The notes under the pieces are model-generated. The model saw only the letters and a list, made by a program, of their open reading frames with translations. It searched no databases and was not told the DNA's origin. 64,000 nucleotides of DNA from Hypsibius dujardini (taxonomy: Eukaryota; Tardigrada; Eutardigrada; Parachela; Hypsibiidae), in assembly GCA_001579985.1 (NCBI GenBank), contig LRSR01011482.1, positions 24,836-88,835 on the forward strand, written 5' to 3'. Shown piece after piece: positions 34,567-46,370 of this stretch. The position numbers and the translations under genes were made by a program. The number at the start of each line of letters is the position of its first letter. Within the stretch, counting starts at the first letter, position 1.

Positions 34567-35865
34567 TGCTTCAGATGTGAGATAGTGAGTGTGGGTCGTT
34601 AACAAAATCGTAGCAATCACATAAATATTTAGGAACCTTCAACTCCCGCAGTAGACCTAGTCCCACGAAGAAGTCAGTATTGGTAGACACAAAAACATCC
34701 TAAGTGTACACAATGAATACCGTAGAGAACTTATCCCAGACAGATAGTGTTTGAAATGGTGATTCTGCGACCCATCAATCACGACCTGATAATTTGTCGA
34801 ACCATCGGGAAATAAGTTATTGTCACAACGTGATGTGCTGATGAAGGTTGCCCGTACCACGCGGAATGTTGTCGCGAACCATCTCGCCTGTCTGAATCAG
34901 TGATATCAATGAGGAATTTTGCTTAATCGCAACCGTAAATATTATTAACTCTAGCTAGGGACAAAACCTCACAGGAAGCCGAGCGAATGCGACTTTTATA
35001 CATATTATCACGCTCGATTACCGCAGTTGGACATGCTCGATTAATTAAGAACGAGTTTGGCAGTGTATCTTGTTATCTTTCCTAGGTCGTGGACTCCTAT
35101 GATGTGCATAATTGCTGTCTCCAAAGACCCTTTTGTTGGTTGGGGTTCGCGCATAACTTCCGCTTATGGGGAAGATATCTCATCACAACGGAACAATGCG
35201 CACATAAAATCATCGGGGCGCTTGATAAAAGACCAGCGGCGGGGGTAAGGTGACACCGACATGAACGACTGAAGAGTCATTTTAGAGGCAGCTTGCTGTG
35301 GTCAATTTGCCCAACGTTATATTAGAAACACTAGTGCTGTATGTTGCGCAGTCTTATCGTACGTCGTGTTATAGCAGTCGGACAAAGTTCGTTTTGACAA
35401 GTTTTATCGAGTGTTATTTATCATTCTATGTGGCTAAAAATCAGTCACCTTCTCGACGAAATAAATTGCATAATTATCGTCATTAATATCAAACACATTT
35501 TTAAATAAAAATTAGTGACGTTTTTACATCCCAATCATCCCAACTGACAAGGAAAGGGCCGCACACGTCGCTCTTCCATGATTCTTTGTAGCACCGACAC
35601 TGCGAGTTTTCATCATTTGTTTAATGTTTTTTGCAAAACAAATTATTACTTCATCCAACTCGTTTGATACGGCGTAGAATTTTCTACAAGATCGCAGTCC
35701 TAACTTGTATTATTTCTATCCCAGTCGAGAGAGGTATCTAGGACCGAACTAGAAACGTGTATTGATATCTTACTATTTGCTTTTAAGGAAGTTTTTTTCG
35801 AACGACTGAACCCAATGCTTGAGAAAAAACAAACTGACAAAAATAGAACGTGACTATCGAGACAC
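34567..35865. other. intergenic, no gene seen
   Basis: Upstream of alkaline phosphatase 2 and downstream of CFAP43. Several open frames of 60-70 codons occur, with none supported by splice sites or domains. Confidence 0.4.
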
Positions 35866-36717
35866 TTAGAAATTCCTGATGTCCCGATATATGGCAGGGA
35901 AGGTCTTTTGCTGCCACTTCCATAGGCTCTGTCGGAGCGCTTCCATCCGTTTCTTCTGTTCGTTCACGATGGTCTGAATTCGTAGGCGTTTCAGCACGAG
36001 GGCCTGTCGCATCTCCGACTCCGAAGCATCAGCGTGGATTCCTATCAAAGCCATATTTATTAGGCTTATTAACATATTGGCAGAGGGGGGAACATAAAAT
36101 CAGGCAGGTCCCTACCGATGCTCTCGCCAACAGTGTGCCTTTCCTGTAGTTCGATCATCAAACCGCGCATCGGAGCCTCCGCGTTGTAGCGCTCGTGTTG
36201 GAAGGCCATGAGCTTCTGCTGGAGCAGTCGGACCTTATTGCCCCAGACTTGAATGTCGTCTTTAAATATCTGAAAGGTAAAGCGGTTACAATGCCTTTAA
36301 TAAACCACGAGCTATCCGTGAGCCGGTCATGCACGGACCTTTTTCTGTTGCTTTAGACTCTGCTTGAGCTGTTGATATTTCTCCTCCCGGTACTCGCCGA
36401 AATCTTTCCCCACCATCTGGTACAAGCTTCGATTGCATTTGTACTAGCATACAGACAGGTTTAGGAATAGCTCTCACCTTTCGAAATTCGAGGGGAGCTG
36501 ACTGACTGTTGATGAATTGGCGCTCATGATTGTAGTCTCTGATTTTTTGCTTGTGCACATCCTTCTCCCATTTCAGCAGGGTAATGCCTTCGCGATATTT
36601 CACTACCTCGTTTAGCATATCCATCTTCTTTTGGCATTCCGTCTAATGGAGCAAAAATACGCAAACTCAAATCAAATCTACAGACACTCAGACAATATCT
36701 AGATACACATGAAAACT

Positions 36718-36781
<64 letters not shown>

Positions 36782-39700
36782 AACAGACAAAAAACAGGCA
36801 GGCAGGCAGACTTACTTGCAACTCATTGTTTCGATTTTCGATTATACTGAGCGGAATCAAGATTACTCGATCGTTGTAATCTATAAACGGCTTGCATTCG
36901 GTCTCCATCTGCCCGTGGGTTAAAGTCAGAACAAAATCGGAGTTCCTTTCCAGATTCTTCTGCTTTATTTCCGTGAGAGCAGCTTGTCGATTAATCTCCT
37001 CCAGTTGGTGCTTCAGCGTTTTCTCTATGGCCAAGTAGTCCTTCAGCACTCCGTGATACAGCTCCAGTTCCACGTGCTTTATCCAGAACGCCATCTCCGA
37101 CTCCATCTTCTTCCGTCGCAACTCACAAAATTTGACCCAAGTTTTCAAGTCGATCTCCTCCGGGCGATTTCTGGTGTCCTCTATTTTGGCGACTGTGTTG
37201 AAAAACTCGTCGGTGATTTGTTCCTTCAGTTCGGATGTCCGTGGGCGAAGTTCTTGCCCCTTGTAATGCTTCACCTGTTTCAGGCCTCGCAGTGGGTGTG
37301 GCCGCTTGCGGTATATTTGAACCAACATTCGACCATCCAAGTCAGAAACCTATTCAATAAAAGTGTGAGAATAAATCTAATGGGCAGACTACTATATGTC
37401 TATGCGTCTGCCTTGCGGTCTTTCTCTCTGTCTGTCTCTCTGTATGTCTCTCTGTCTGTCTCTCTATCTGTCGGTCTGTAACTCTGTCTGTCTGTCTGTC
37501 TGTCTCTGTTTGTCGTTTGTCTGTCTTCTATCTTTTTGTATTCGTCCTGTTTGTGCATCTCAAAGTCAACCGCACCTCATGAAGTTCCTTCTTCACATTG
37601 TGATCCAACGCTGCGTCATTATGGACCAATTGGTCATAATCATGCTGTACTATATCAAAGACCTTCCGTGCCCGCGTTACGTTGACTTTGTTTGCTTGCA
37701 GACGGGCTACCAACTTCTGCGCCTGGAACGCGACGTTTCCGCTGTAGGTCGCCAGTTCCTCCGCGTACAACAACCGTTGGCGTAGATGCATAGCCCGGAG
37801 GTCTATCACGCCGGCTGCAAAGACAGCCTTGTCTCGCAGACAAATTAACTCGCCGAGTTCCGCGTCGAAATCTCGGATTAGCGCGTCGCAGTCGTGGATG
37901 AGATCATTGGTGGACTTGTGCCGGTCGTTGACGGGAGAGTGCACTTGGACGCGGGACGCGGCGATTCCATGACGATGGCTCGACGGTGACAAACGGACGA
38001 GTGTGCCTGTGTGTTTGAGTGTAACGAACAAGAACATAGTTTTAAGACCCGTGAGACACCATATGTGTGATGCCTGAATGGATGTCTCCTTGTTTATTGC
38101 TCATCATGCGACGCAGAGTCGCAGACAGATCGTTTCGAAATAAGAATTGTCTGGTACGAAGTAGGGGCTAGTTTAGAGTTCTTACAAACTGGAACCAGGA
38201 CCCCTCATGGCAGGGCCAAGGGGGCGAGCAAAGGGCAAAATGAACTTTTCAAAATTGAACCCAAATCCCGGCCTTTTATTTACGATCATTTTGAAATTTG
38301 TGGGGGTGTGAGGGCTTGATTCACAAAGGCCCCTGGTATTTTAAAACTTTTTCAAGAACTTCAGTTTTTAAATCAAATATCAAATAACATTTATCAAATT
38401 TTATAACTTATGGAACCCAATTTACGTATCTTAATAATAACTGCAAACGGGAGGTTAAAGACACTCAGGAACGGTCCAATTTTTTTATTGTTTTGAAATC
38501 CCAGGGGGTCCTCAAAGACCGAACCCCCGAACCAAACAAAAAGCCGAATTTTGAGTTCAATTTTAACAATATTGCGTTTTGCCCTTCGTCCATTCTGGCT
38601 CCTACCATGAGGGGTCCTGGTTCCGGCTTGTCAGGACCTTAAACAAGATCCTGCCCTCGCGTAATAGTAGTTGCCATTTGCACAGTTTCACGTCAAAACC
38701 AATCTCATACTTTATTACCCTATTAAGAATTACCCTATTACCCTATTACCATAATGGTCACTGTGCGTTTACTTCTTTATATTCCTTCCTATATATATAT
38801 TTACACCCCTTTTTTGAGTAATACTCCTTGCTATACTCCAATGCCCCTACTGGTATAGCGGTGTAATTCTGCTTCTATCTTAAAACAAAATTGTCTTGAC
38901 TACTATCCCACCCAAAATTTACTTTGCAATCGATTGGCAGCAGCTAAATATTTCTCCAAAATTAGGGGACGGAGCTATGAGCCAATATTCAAAAACTGAG
39001 GGCGTATTCCCGCAGTTATTGTCAAAAAATAGAAATAGCTCCGCCCCCCTGATCACCAAAACAAATCAGGCTCATGCAAATCAATTCAAATTCGAATTCG
39101 GCTGAGATCTATTACGAATTTAAGCCCCCCTGCCGACATTTCGTACTTAGACAACTCGTACCTCTAAATTCGTATCTGGGTACATTTTATACCTAAACAT
39201 ATGGTCTCCCGACAATTTGCCCTTATAAGCAAATCGTACCAAGGGAAAAATTATACTCCGACTACTCGCACACAGACACTGCTCAAGACCAAGCAACGTC
39301 ACGCAGATCCGGTGTTCTGACATTAACCTCAAACATTTTCACTTTTTAAACGTACATCGAACCATAGTCTTGCCGGGTTCCAGTAAACATTAGGCACCCA
39401 AAATTATTCAGCCCAATGTGCCTGAAAACTTATCCGTAGACTTGGTTTTTCTCGTGCGCTTCGCATACGAGGTCCCTGGTCTCGCTTCACTCAGCCGCGG
39501 GTACGAAGAAAAGTGAAGCATTGGAGGTGATTGTATTGAGAGTTGTATTGAGACTATGCTGTCAGTGTTGAGAAGGCTCTATCGCGTGCACCGTTCCCGG
39601 CGCACGGAATACTAACTTTCATCCGTACCAAATATACCTCTGTACGGAATGTCCGAGTTCGAATTGTGTGACGGTTAACTCGCGCTGTCCCACATGGCCT

Positions 39701-42336
39701 ACCACTTACAAGGAAATTCCACCACTCTCGAAGGTGAAATCTTGCACATCCATTAATTTTGTAGTGTGTGTCTACATTATGTGATGCTATTTCCATCGAG
39801 GAAAAAATTAAAAACGTGTGGAAACAATTTTCTAAAAATAAAAATGTACCACGTGGTGGTACATAGATGACGCTGTTAATGTTACCGTATGCCGTGTCAG
39901 TTGATTGATTTATTCGGCTACAGTCGTTATTGGTTCGTTTCTGTCGTTGACCAGGACTATACAGTCAGTAGTAACACCGACACATGTAGCAATCAATGTT
40001 AGCAATGTAACAATCAACTGAGGCGGTATACGGTAACATTGGCAGCGCCATCTATGTACCACCACGTAGTACATTTTTTTGTTTAAAAAAAATTTCCACA
40101 CGTTTTTATTTTTTTTCTCGATGGAAACAGCATCACATAATGTAGACACACACTAAAAAATTAATGGATGTGCAAGATTTCACCTTCGAGAGTGGTGCAA
40201 TTCCCTTGTTAGTCTCATGGACCTAAGCAATTGTGACTCGACTCTCACGTCGAGGAGTTCTTCGCCACGTTCTGTGCTTCTACTAGTGTTGTTTAAATCA
40301 AAATTTTGAAGTTAATTTAAATATGGCAAAAGGTGATTCTAAATCAGAATTAAAATCATCGTCTCTAACATGAATTTAAATTAAATCAAAAAATTAATTT
40401 AGTTGCAAACAATCTTGATTAAAATGATTTAAATTAATCTGTAATATAAATTAATCCAAATTAATTAAACTTTTTCTACAGTCAGTTGCATCTCTTAAAC
40501 GAACCCATCAGTTGGATGTCTTACACCAAACCCGTCGTGCCTCTCTTCAGAAACCCATTCGGTTCTCTCCATTCCATATTGTAACCTCATTCCTGTCAGT
40601 AATACTTTATTCCGTAATAATTTCGGATCGACATCACACTCAGACATTCAGACAACGAAAGGCGCTATTTTCAAGTCCCTAAACAAACTCCTGCCACACA
40701 TTCAAGTCAGACGTGCGCCTTACGGGGAGCCAGCAACCGATATCATTCTGGTGACTTCGGCCGAAAGGGTATACCACCACAATTGTCTTGGTATGATTTG
40801 TCTTGCAAGTGATAGGAAATGTCTGTGTTTACGCATTGTCTTGATACTGCTTGTTTGGGTACAAATTGTCTTGAAACTGCTTGCCTGGATACGAGTTGAT
40901 AGGTATAAATTGTCTTGATACTGCTTGCCTGGGTAGGACCGGTCCCAAACGGAATTTATGACGCGTATATGCTTACCACTCCTATTACCGGCATTCAGGC
41001 CGTAATTCCGATCGTTGCAATTAAAGCACAACGGCACCGGCAATTTCTCCCGCTTCAGATACTCCAACAGCTGGTCCTCCGCCACTTCGTACATCACCTT
41101 CTGCGGGTCTTCATCATTCCGTACCAAGAGATCCGGGCTTGGGAGCGTCAAGTCCTGCTCCTTCGCCGACTGCATCTGCCGTTGGACGATGTCCATCTTC
41201 TTCTGGAGAGCCTCCACCACGGAGGACTTGCGACGGAGAAGCTCGCAAAATCGTCTGTTGAATTCTTCCTTCAACAGCAAGCTGCATTCTCGCAGCAGGG
41301 CAATCTGATGCACACGTTGCACTCGGGAGGTCAAGACATCTTCGAAGTAGAGATCGTTGAAGATTTTTGCTTTAGACGTGTTCTTATCGCAGAGATTGAT
41401 CATGATTTGCGTGGTGTAGTCACGGGATGCAGACAGAGATGCGTCGTCAGCAGCTGAGCGGTCATGGAGGTTGTCTGTTGGGATGTTTAATGTTTTTTTT
41501 TCAAAGTCTTGCTCAAGACTTCGTTGGAAGGCAATCCGGTTGGTAGTTGTCTGTAAGGGAAGACGTGAGGCAAGGTCGAACAAACGACGGGTAGACAGTG
41601 CTGTTATAAACAGAAAAAGAGACAAAAGAACGTTCAGGTAAACAGACAGACAAAAAACAGACATGCAGACAGATATATGCAGGAGAAGACATAAGCGGGC
41701 AGATTTGTTTCGATAAACCCATTAATGCTTACCTGTACGGCTGCTGATCGTTTTGGAATCGGAAAATTCGACAACTTTAGTTTGCTTCCCAGGCCATAAA
41801 TTGACTGATGCTGGATCGACAGTCGCGACGAATACCTGCGAATCAGCTTCTCCTTCATCAGGCGATGCTCAATCAGCTCCAAATGAGCTCCGGTTTGACT
41901 TTCGCAAATTTCATTCTCTCTTCGTTTCCGCAGTTTCAACCAACCGTCGTCGAGGAGCTCAAAGTAATCATCCCTGAGACGTTTCAGTCCGTTCAACGGG
42001 ACGTTTTTCTCGTACAATTGCAGCAGTTGTGTCTTCACCGTGCTAAACCTGGCTTTTAAATCCGATGCCTGGGAGTTTTGAGCCGCCTGGATCTGTTCGC
42101 TGCAGATGCGGGATTTCATTGACATCCACGCTTCCTGATTGGTATCCTCCTAAAACCAACGGAATACAAATGCCTCAAAAGAGAATCGTTTAATTGTAAA
42201 ATTCAGTATAACAAGACGAGTCTCAACCGACCATACCAACACAAATACCTAAGCAAACGGGCAGACAGAGAAGATAGACCGACAGACAAGCAGACCAGGC
42301 AGGCAGGCAGAGAGACAGGCAGGCAGGCAGGCAGGC

Positions 42337-42370
<34 letters not shown>

Positions 42371-45300
42371 TCTGAACGCCTCATACTTCAATCACAATTT
42401 CGCCGTTGGGATCATATCGCCCAACCAGATCCGGCTCCTTCGTCCGAAGATCCTTCATCAACTCAAACTCCGCCGCCATATTTCCAACCACAGACACCCT
42501 CTCCTCCAGCTCTAACTCCGGAATAAACGGCGTCGTCCGACACACCAGTTTCCCGTCTTGCATCACATAGTACACATGAAAGCCCTGTTTATTCTGCTTC
42601 CAAGCCACCTCCTTCACATCCCCCAGACTGATCTCATCCTTAGCGATTTCCGTGAAGAACTCAATAAACCGCACACTAAACGAGCCGTGCGTGTCAACCA
42701 GCAGCAAATGCTCAATTTCGGGCAAAAATATCACATGCGCAATGGGGAATTTCAGTGAGGTCGTGCCGGCAATGAAAGCCGGGGTCCGTGTCCAAGTCTC
42801 GCTTTTCGCGTGGACCAAATGCTTCGTAGTCGTGGCAAAGAAGATGGAATTGTGGCTCTCCACTGCGAACGTCCGAAAGGGGACCTTCATTTCGAGCCGC
42901 TTCAACAGGATGCAGACATCGGTGAATTCGTCCAGTACGTTGCCGTAGAACGGCGCGGGATCTTCGCAGAGTGCCGGGCTGATTCGGAAAGTGATGAGTT
43001 CCATGGCGACGGTGGGGTCTTCGTTGGTGGCAACACCGGCGGCCACGAAAATGTTGCCTTCGCAGTCGGAGAGAGCGTGGAATTCCGTTAGGGCACCAGA
43101 TAAACGGATCACACCTCAAAATATTTTTAAATAGAATGATTATGATAATCCCAACGAAAATAGACTTAAAGCAGTCGCTCTTATTTTTTAATAAATTACC
43201 GGGATCAGTTCTTAATTTTATGAATTATTATTATCATGAATCCTGTAATCATAATTTGCGATCCTGTTTTAGGTATGATAGATAAATTTTTGGTGTTAAA
43301 ATTACTTACATAAGTCTCTACTGCATTTATTTACATAAACAAATATTATTTAGATATGAAAATAATTTAAAATATTCTACTACTATGCATAGTATACTAT
43401 ACCTAAAATTCTCAGTTAATTTTAATTAATTTTTATAACAATAATCTTCATTAAATTATTAATTATTAATTAACTAATCAGTTGTACATATTAGACGATA
43501 CCTAAAATCTTCCACTTTTTAGTAACCAATGCGGAAAGAATGACAATTTTGTACGAAGGAGTTTGAGCCGCCATTAGAATGATAGTCCCGCTAAGATCGA
43601 AACGGATCTTAGTAATTCTGGAAGAGAAGACTCGATGAGAGCACAGGAGTCTCGGTTGTTGTCCGTTATGGCAGTATGTGCAGTCCAAGATGTGGATGTA
43701 GCCATTCCTGCTACCAATTGCCAAGAAGTCGTTGTTAGGTGACGCGTCGATGGATGTCGCGTCGAATGAGAGTTGATACGTGAATTCCGGTTCATCGCGG
43801 TCGTTCCAGATTTTGAGGATGCCCATTTCCTGAAGGGAATACAGACATCCGCCAAAGAATTTGCCGATGAACATAAAGCGGGAGAAGTCTTTGCGGCTGC
43901 AAAGTTGAGTTACTTTTGCTTCTCCTGCAAATATTTATTAACGTTTACTGCCATCTTCATGTCTCTGTCTGTCTCTCTGTCTCTCTGTTTGTCTTTCTGT
44001 CTGTCTGCTTGTATGTTTGTCTACCTGTCTTTCCGTCTATCTTCTTGTCTGTGTATCTCTGTTTATCTTTTTGCCGGCCTGCCTAAAAGTCTGCTTGCCT
44101 GTCCGTTTGTTTGCCTGACCTAACTTTCTGCCTGCCTGCCTGCCAGCTTATCTGCCTCTCTTTGTGGAAATGAACTTACCCGGATTAAAACTAACTAATC
44201 TTGCCCGATCCGTCAACGCAATCCACGGATCGTTCCTCGGACTCTGCCAAAGGTACTGCACGTTCTCTTCCTTCATTGGAATTACAACGTCTTGGATTTC
44301 AGTGGGTGAAGCCATTGAGATCACTCGAAACTCGTTCAAGCTATTGGTAAACGCCAGGCCATCCCTGGATGACACCAACTGCTTGACAGCCAAGAGTGGA
44401 ACATCGAGCCCGAGGTAAGTTGGAAGGCTGTTCAATCGATGTGGGTGAAAATATAGAAGGCTTCCCTCGTTAGTACCAATATAGAGTCCACCATCAACGT
44501 GCCACGAATGGGCAGTGGGAATTAGCCGAACTCGTCCTAGAACTTCGTCAACAAACGCCTGAAGCAGATTAAGTGGGACCTGTGCAACGGCTTCTAAATC
44601 GACAAAACCAGCTGGCTTAGAAGTGTTGGCGCACTGGAAGAGCTCGATCGGTTCTTTGGGTGTGGAGTTTCGGCTGTACGGGAGCTGGAAGGGCCTACAA
44701 TGCCACGTACAGTATGCGAGATTTGCATGCAGAGATTGCAGACAATACAAATTGCGAGGAGGGAATAAGGAAGGCAGATAGGCAGACAGACAGACAGACA
44801 AACAGACAAACAGATAGACAGGCAGACGAGGCAGGCGTATAGGTAACATATGAAATACAGAAACAGTTAATTTACTGACCTCTGAATAATGACTGCAAGT
44901 GCGTGGTCATCCTCCACGGGTTGATCTATAGTGAAGAGTCGCAGACTTCCCTCTCCAGAAATGCAGAAATCCCGCCAATTCCATGTCGATAGTGACAGAC
45001 GAATGTCAGGAACATAAATGTCTGAAAGTTTGAAGATACAAAAAATCGACTGGTCCTCCCAGCTCCTGCGAATTAAACATTCAGGATGAAAATTGGATGT
45101 CACGTTTGTTCACCAGCTGATATAAACATATAATTTTGTACAGTCGAGAACAATTCAGTTTATTAAGACAACCCGGTTGTGAATGGATTCACAAGGCTGG
45201 CATTACGGGTACATAACGTACCATATCTTCACCTGATTTTCAGGATGACCCAGCAGGGTAACCAGCAGTTTTGTATACGTTAAGGCGATGTCGAGCAGTT

Positions 45301-45939
45301 CGCCATCCGCCACTTCTGATAAGGCAACGCAGACCGTCAGACACTATAATATACATCATCAAACGAAGTGCCTAAAACCAATAGGCATCGTACGGAAAAC
45401 TCAGCATACCGTCTATTCGAGAGATAGCAGAAAAATCCGGGTAGTGATGGATGAATACTCTGATTGGTGGATGAAGCTCAGCATAACAAAATATGCTCTT
45501 ATTCGGAGCTGTCCTGAAGAAGCCATGCTTCAGGCAGGGAACTTGAAAGACAATGTCATCGCGAATCAGGTATCCTGTTGGAAAGATTTCCGTGATCGAG
45601 AGGAATCGGATAGCGGAGCCGCAGACATAGCCAACATCGGTATCGCTGACAAACTGCAGGTCCAGCGGCAGTACTCCTTGGATAATTCTGCAAAGACAGT
45701 TGTAATGAAAATGGATGATCGAGCCACCTGAGACTGATAGGCATACCAAACGAAGGCCTACAGACCTATAGACAGATAGACGACACACAGATGGAAAGAC
45801 AGACAGAAAGACAGACAGAAAGATAGACAGGACAGACAGGCAGACACAGACAGACAGACAGAAAGAAAGACAGGCACATGGACACACAGACATATAAAGA
45901 GACTTACGAAGTGATGTGATCATCCATTGGCGCTGTCAT
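35866..45939 (-). CDS. CFAP43: CFAP43, cilia- and flagella-associated protein
   Basis: Fifteen exons: 45939-45908, 45687-45410, 45315-45222, 45065-44880, 44694-44180, 43924-43502, 43114-42387, 42149-41733, 41550-40977, 38006-37576, 37349-36816, 36642-36478, 36416-36339, 36269-36116 and 36041-35866. They give 1594 residues against about 1665 in human. Residues 1 to about 750 are WD-repeat beta-propellers (STWNWRDFCISGEGSLRLFTID, GGLYIGTNEGSLLYF). Residues 750-1594 are coiled coil. Family landmarks near the C-terminus are YRKRPHPLRG, a Pro-Glu-x-x-Asp-x-x-x-Trp...Phe-Cys motif, IIENRNNELQ and a final WQQKTFPA. CFAP43 acts with CFAP44 tethering inner-arm dyneins on axonemal doublets, so this predicts flagellated sperm or ciliated cells. 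The first exon codes only 10 residues and is chosen by phase. Intron 9 is about 3 kb and full of repeats. Confidence 0.93.
36719..36808. repeat. GACA repeat in CFAP43 intron 11
   Basis: About sixteen near-perfect GACA units, directly inside the donor of the intron 36643-36815. Confidence 0.9.
37425..37530. repeat. CTGT/CTCT simple sequence in CFAP43 intron 10
   Basis: Imperfect CTGT, CTCT and GTCT units in the intron 37350-37575, opposite in orientation to the tract in intron 11. Confidence 0.85.
38178..38635. mobile_element. fold-back repeat A in CFAP43 intron 9
   Basis: Inverted arms about 120-130 bp long. The left reads GGAACCAGGACCCCTCATGG; the right, on the other strand, gives the same word followed by matching GGCAAAA and AAATTGAAC blocks. 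A fragment also lies at 15455-15606. It is non-coding. Confidence 0.6.
38915..39110. mobile_element. palindromic MITE copy 6 (central part)
   Basis: GGGGACGGAGCTATGAGCC and an inverted ATAGCTCCGCCCCCC centre, with short arms ending in CAATCGATTGGCAGCAG and TGCAAATCAATTCAAATTC. Confidence 0.55.
39705..40217. mobile_element. fold-back repeat B in CFAP43 intron 9
   Basis: Two inverted arms of about 185 bp (39705-39890 and 40030-40217), roughly 90 percent alike, share CCACTCTCGAAGGTGAAATC, GTCTACATTATGTGATGCT and TACCACGTGGTGGTACATAG-like blocks. The loop is about 140 bp. No coding frame has transposase motifs. Confidence 0.7.
40286..40480. repeat. AT-rich dispersed repeat in CFAP43 intron 9
   Basis: Starts TAGTGTTGTTTAAATC and continues with TTTAAATTAA-rich sequence that aligns with the DNA flanking the MITE at 7614-8219. 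It lacks that insertion and so serves as a related empty site. Confidence 0.5.
41636..41700. repeat. GACA tract in CFAP43 intron 8
   Basis: Short, decayed CAGACAGACA run. Confidence 0.7.
42255..42371. repeat. GACA/GGCA tract in CFAP43 intron 7
   Basis: Imperfect GGCA units giving way to about ten pure GACA units, beginning just inside the donor at 42386. Confidence 0.9.
43960..44160. repeat. CTGT/CTGC tract in CFAP43 intron 5
   Basis: Decayed CTGTCTCT, CTGTTTGT and CTGCCTGC units filling most of the intron 43925-44179. Confidence 0.85.
44778..44828. repeat. GACA tract in CFAP43 intron 4
   Basis: GGCAGACAGACAGACAAACAG-type units in the intron 44695-44879. Confidence 0.8.
45762..45898. repeat. 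GACA tract in CFAP43 intron 1
   Basis: CAGACAGAAAGACAGAC units fill the intron 45688-45907 up to its donor. Confidence 0.85.
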
Positions 45940-46370
45940 GTGGATGAAATTTTCCGATATGACAGTCAGTCGTCAAACTGCTGTCAAAGCTTGAACGATT
46001 ACTACGAAATTCCAAACTCCATATTACTGAAAAATGTCTAAACCGTTTAAGATTCCAGAGATTCTCCATCCATCGTCTGACTCACACATAGCGTTGCCAG
46101 GAAGCCCGAAATCATATTGTACTGAAACTCTCTCAGAGTCATGAGAATTTATGCAGTGCGGATAAACTGAACTCACATGTACTAGTAATTAATATTGTTT
46201 CATGAGAAAGACGGTGAAGCGGAAAAGCAGTAGTTTCAAGCGAAAGTAGAGTAAAAATTCCTTAGAGTTCTCCCAATGGAGGAAGAAAAAATGCTGGGAA
46301 AGCCTGTCATGCTTGCAATGAGTGGAGGGACTAGTATAACAACGCAGTAAATGAGCCAAAATCATTCGTC

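Noticed and set aside
36524-36790. SVCL-repeat frames here and at 42203, 44594, 52453 and elsewhere
   Set aside because: These are translations of CTGT simple repeats in introns.
36719-36808. Possible CRISPR-like array from the regular repeats
   Set aside because: The repeats are 4-bp microsatellites without spacers, in an animal intron.
41551-41664. Extension of CFAP43 exon 9 upstream to an acceptor near 41600
   Set aside because: That acceptor gives the wrong phase after exon 8. TTACAG at 41551 keeps the frame.
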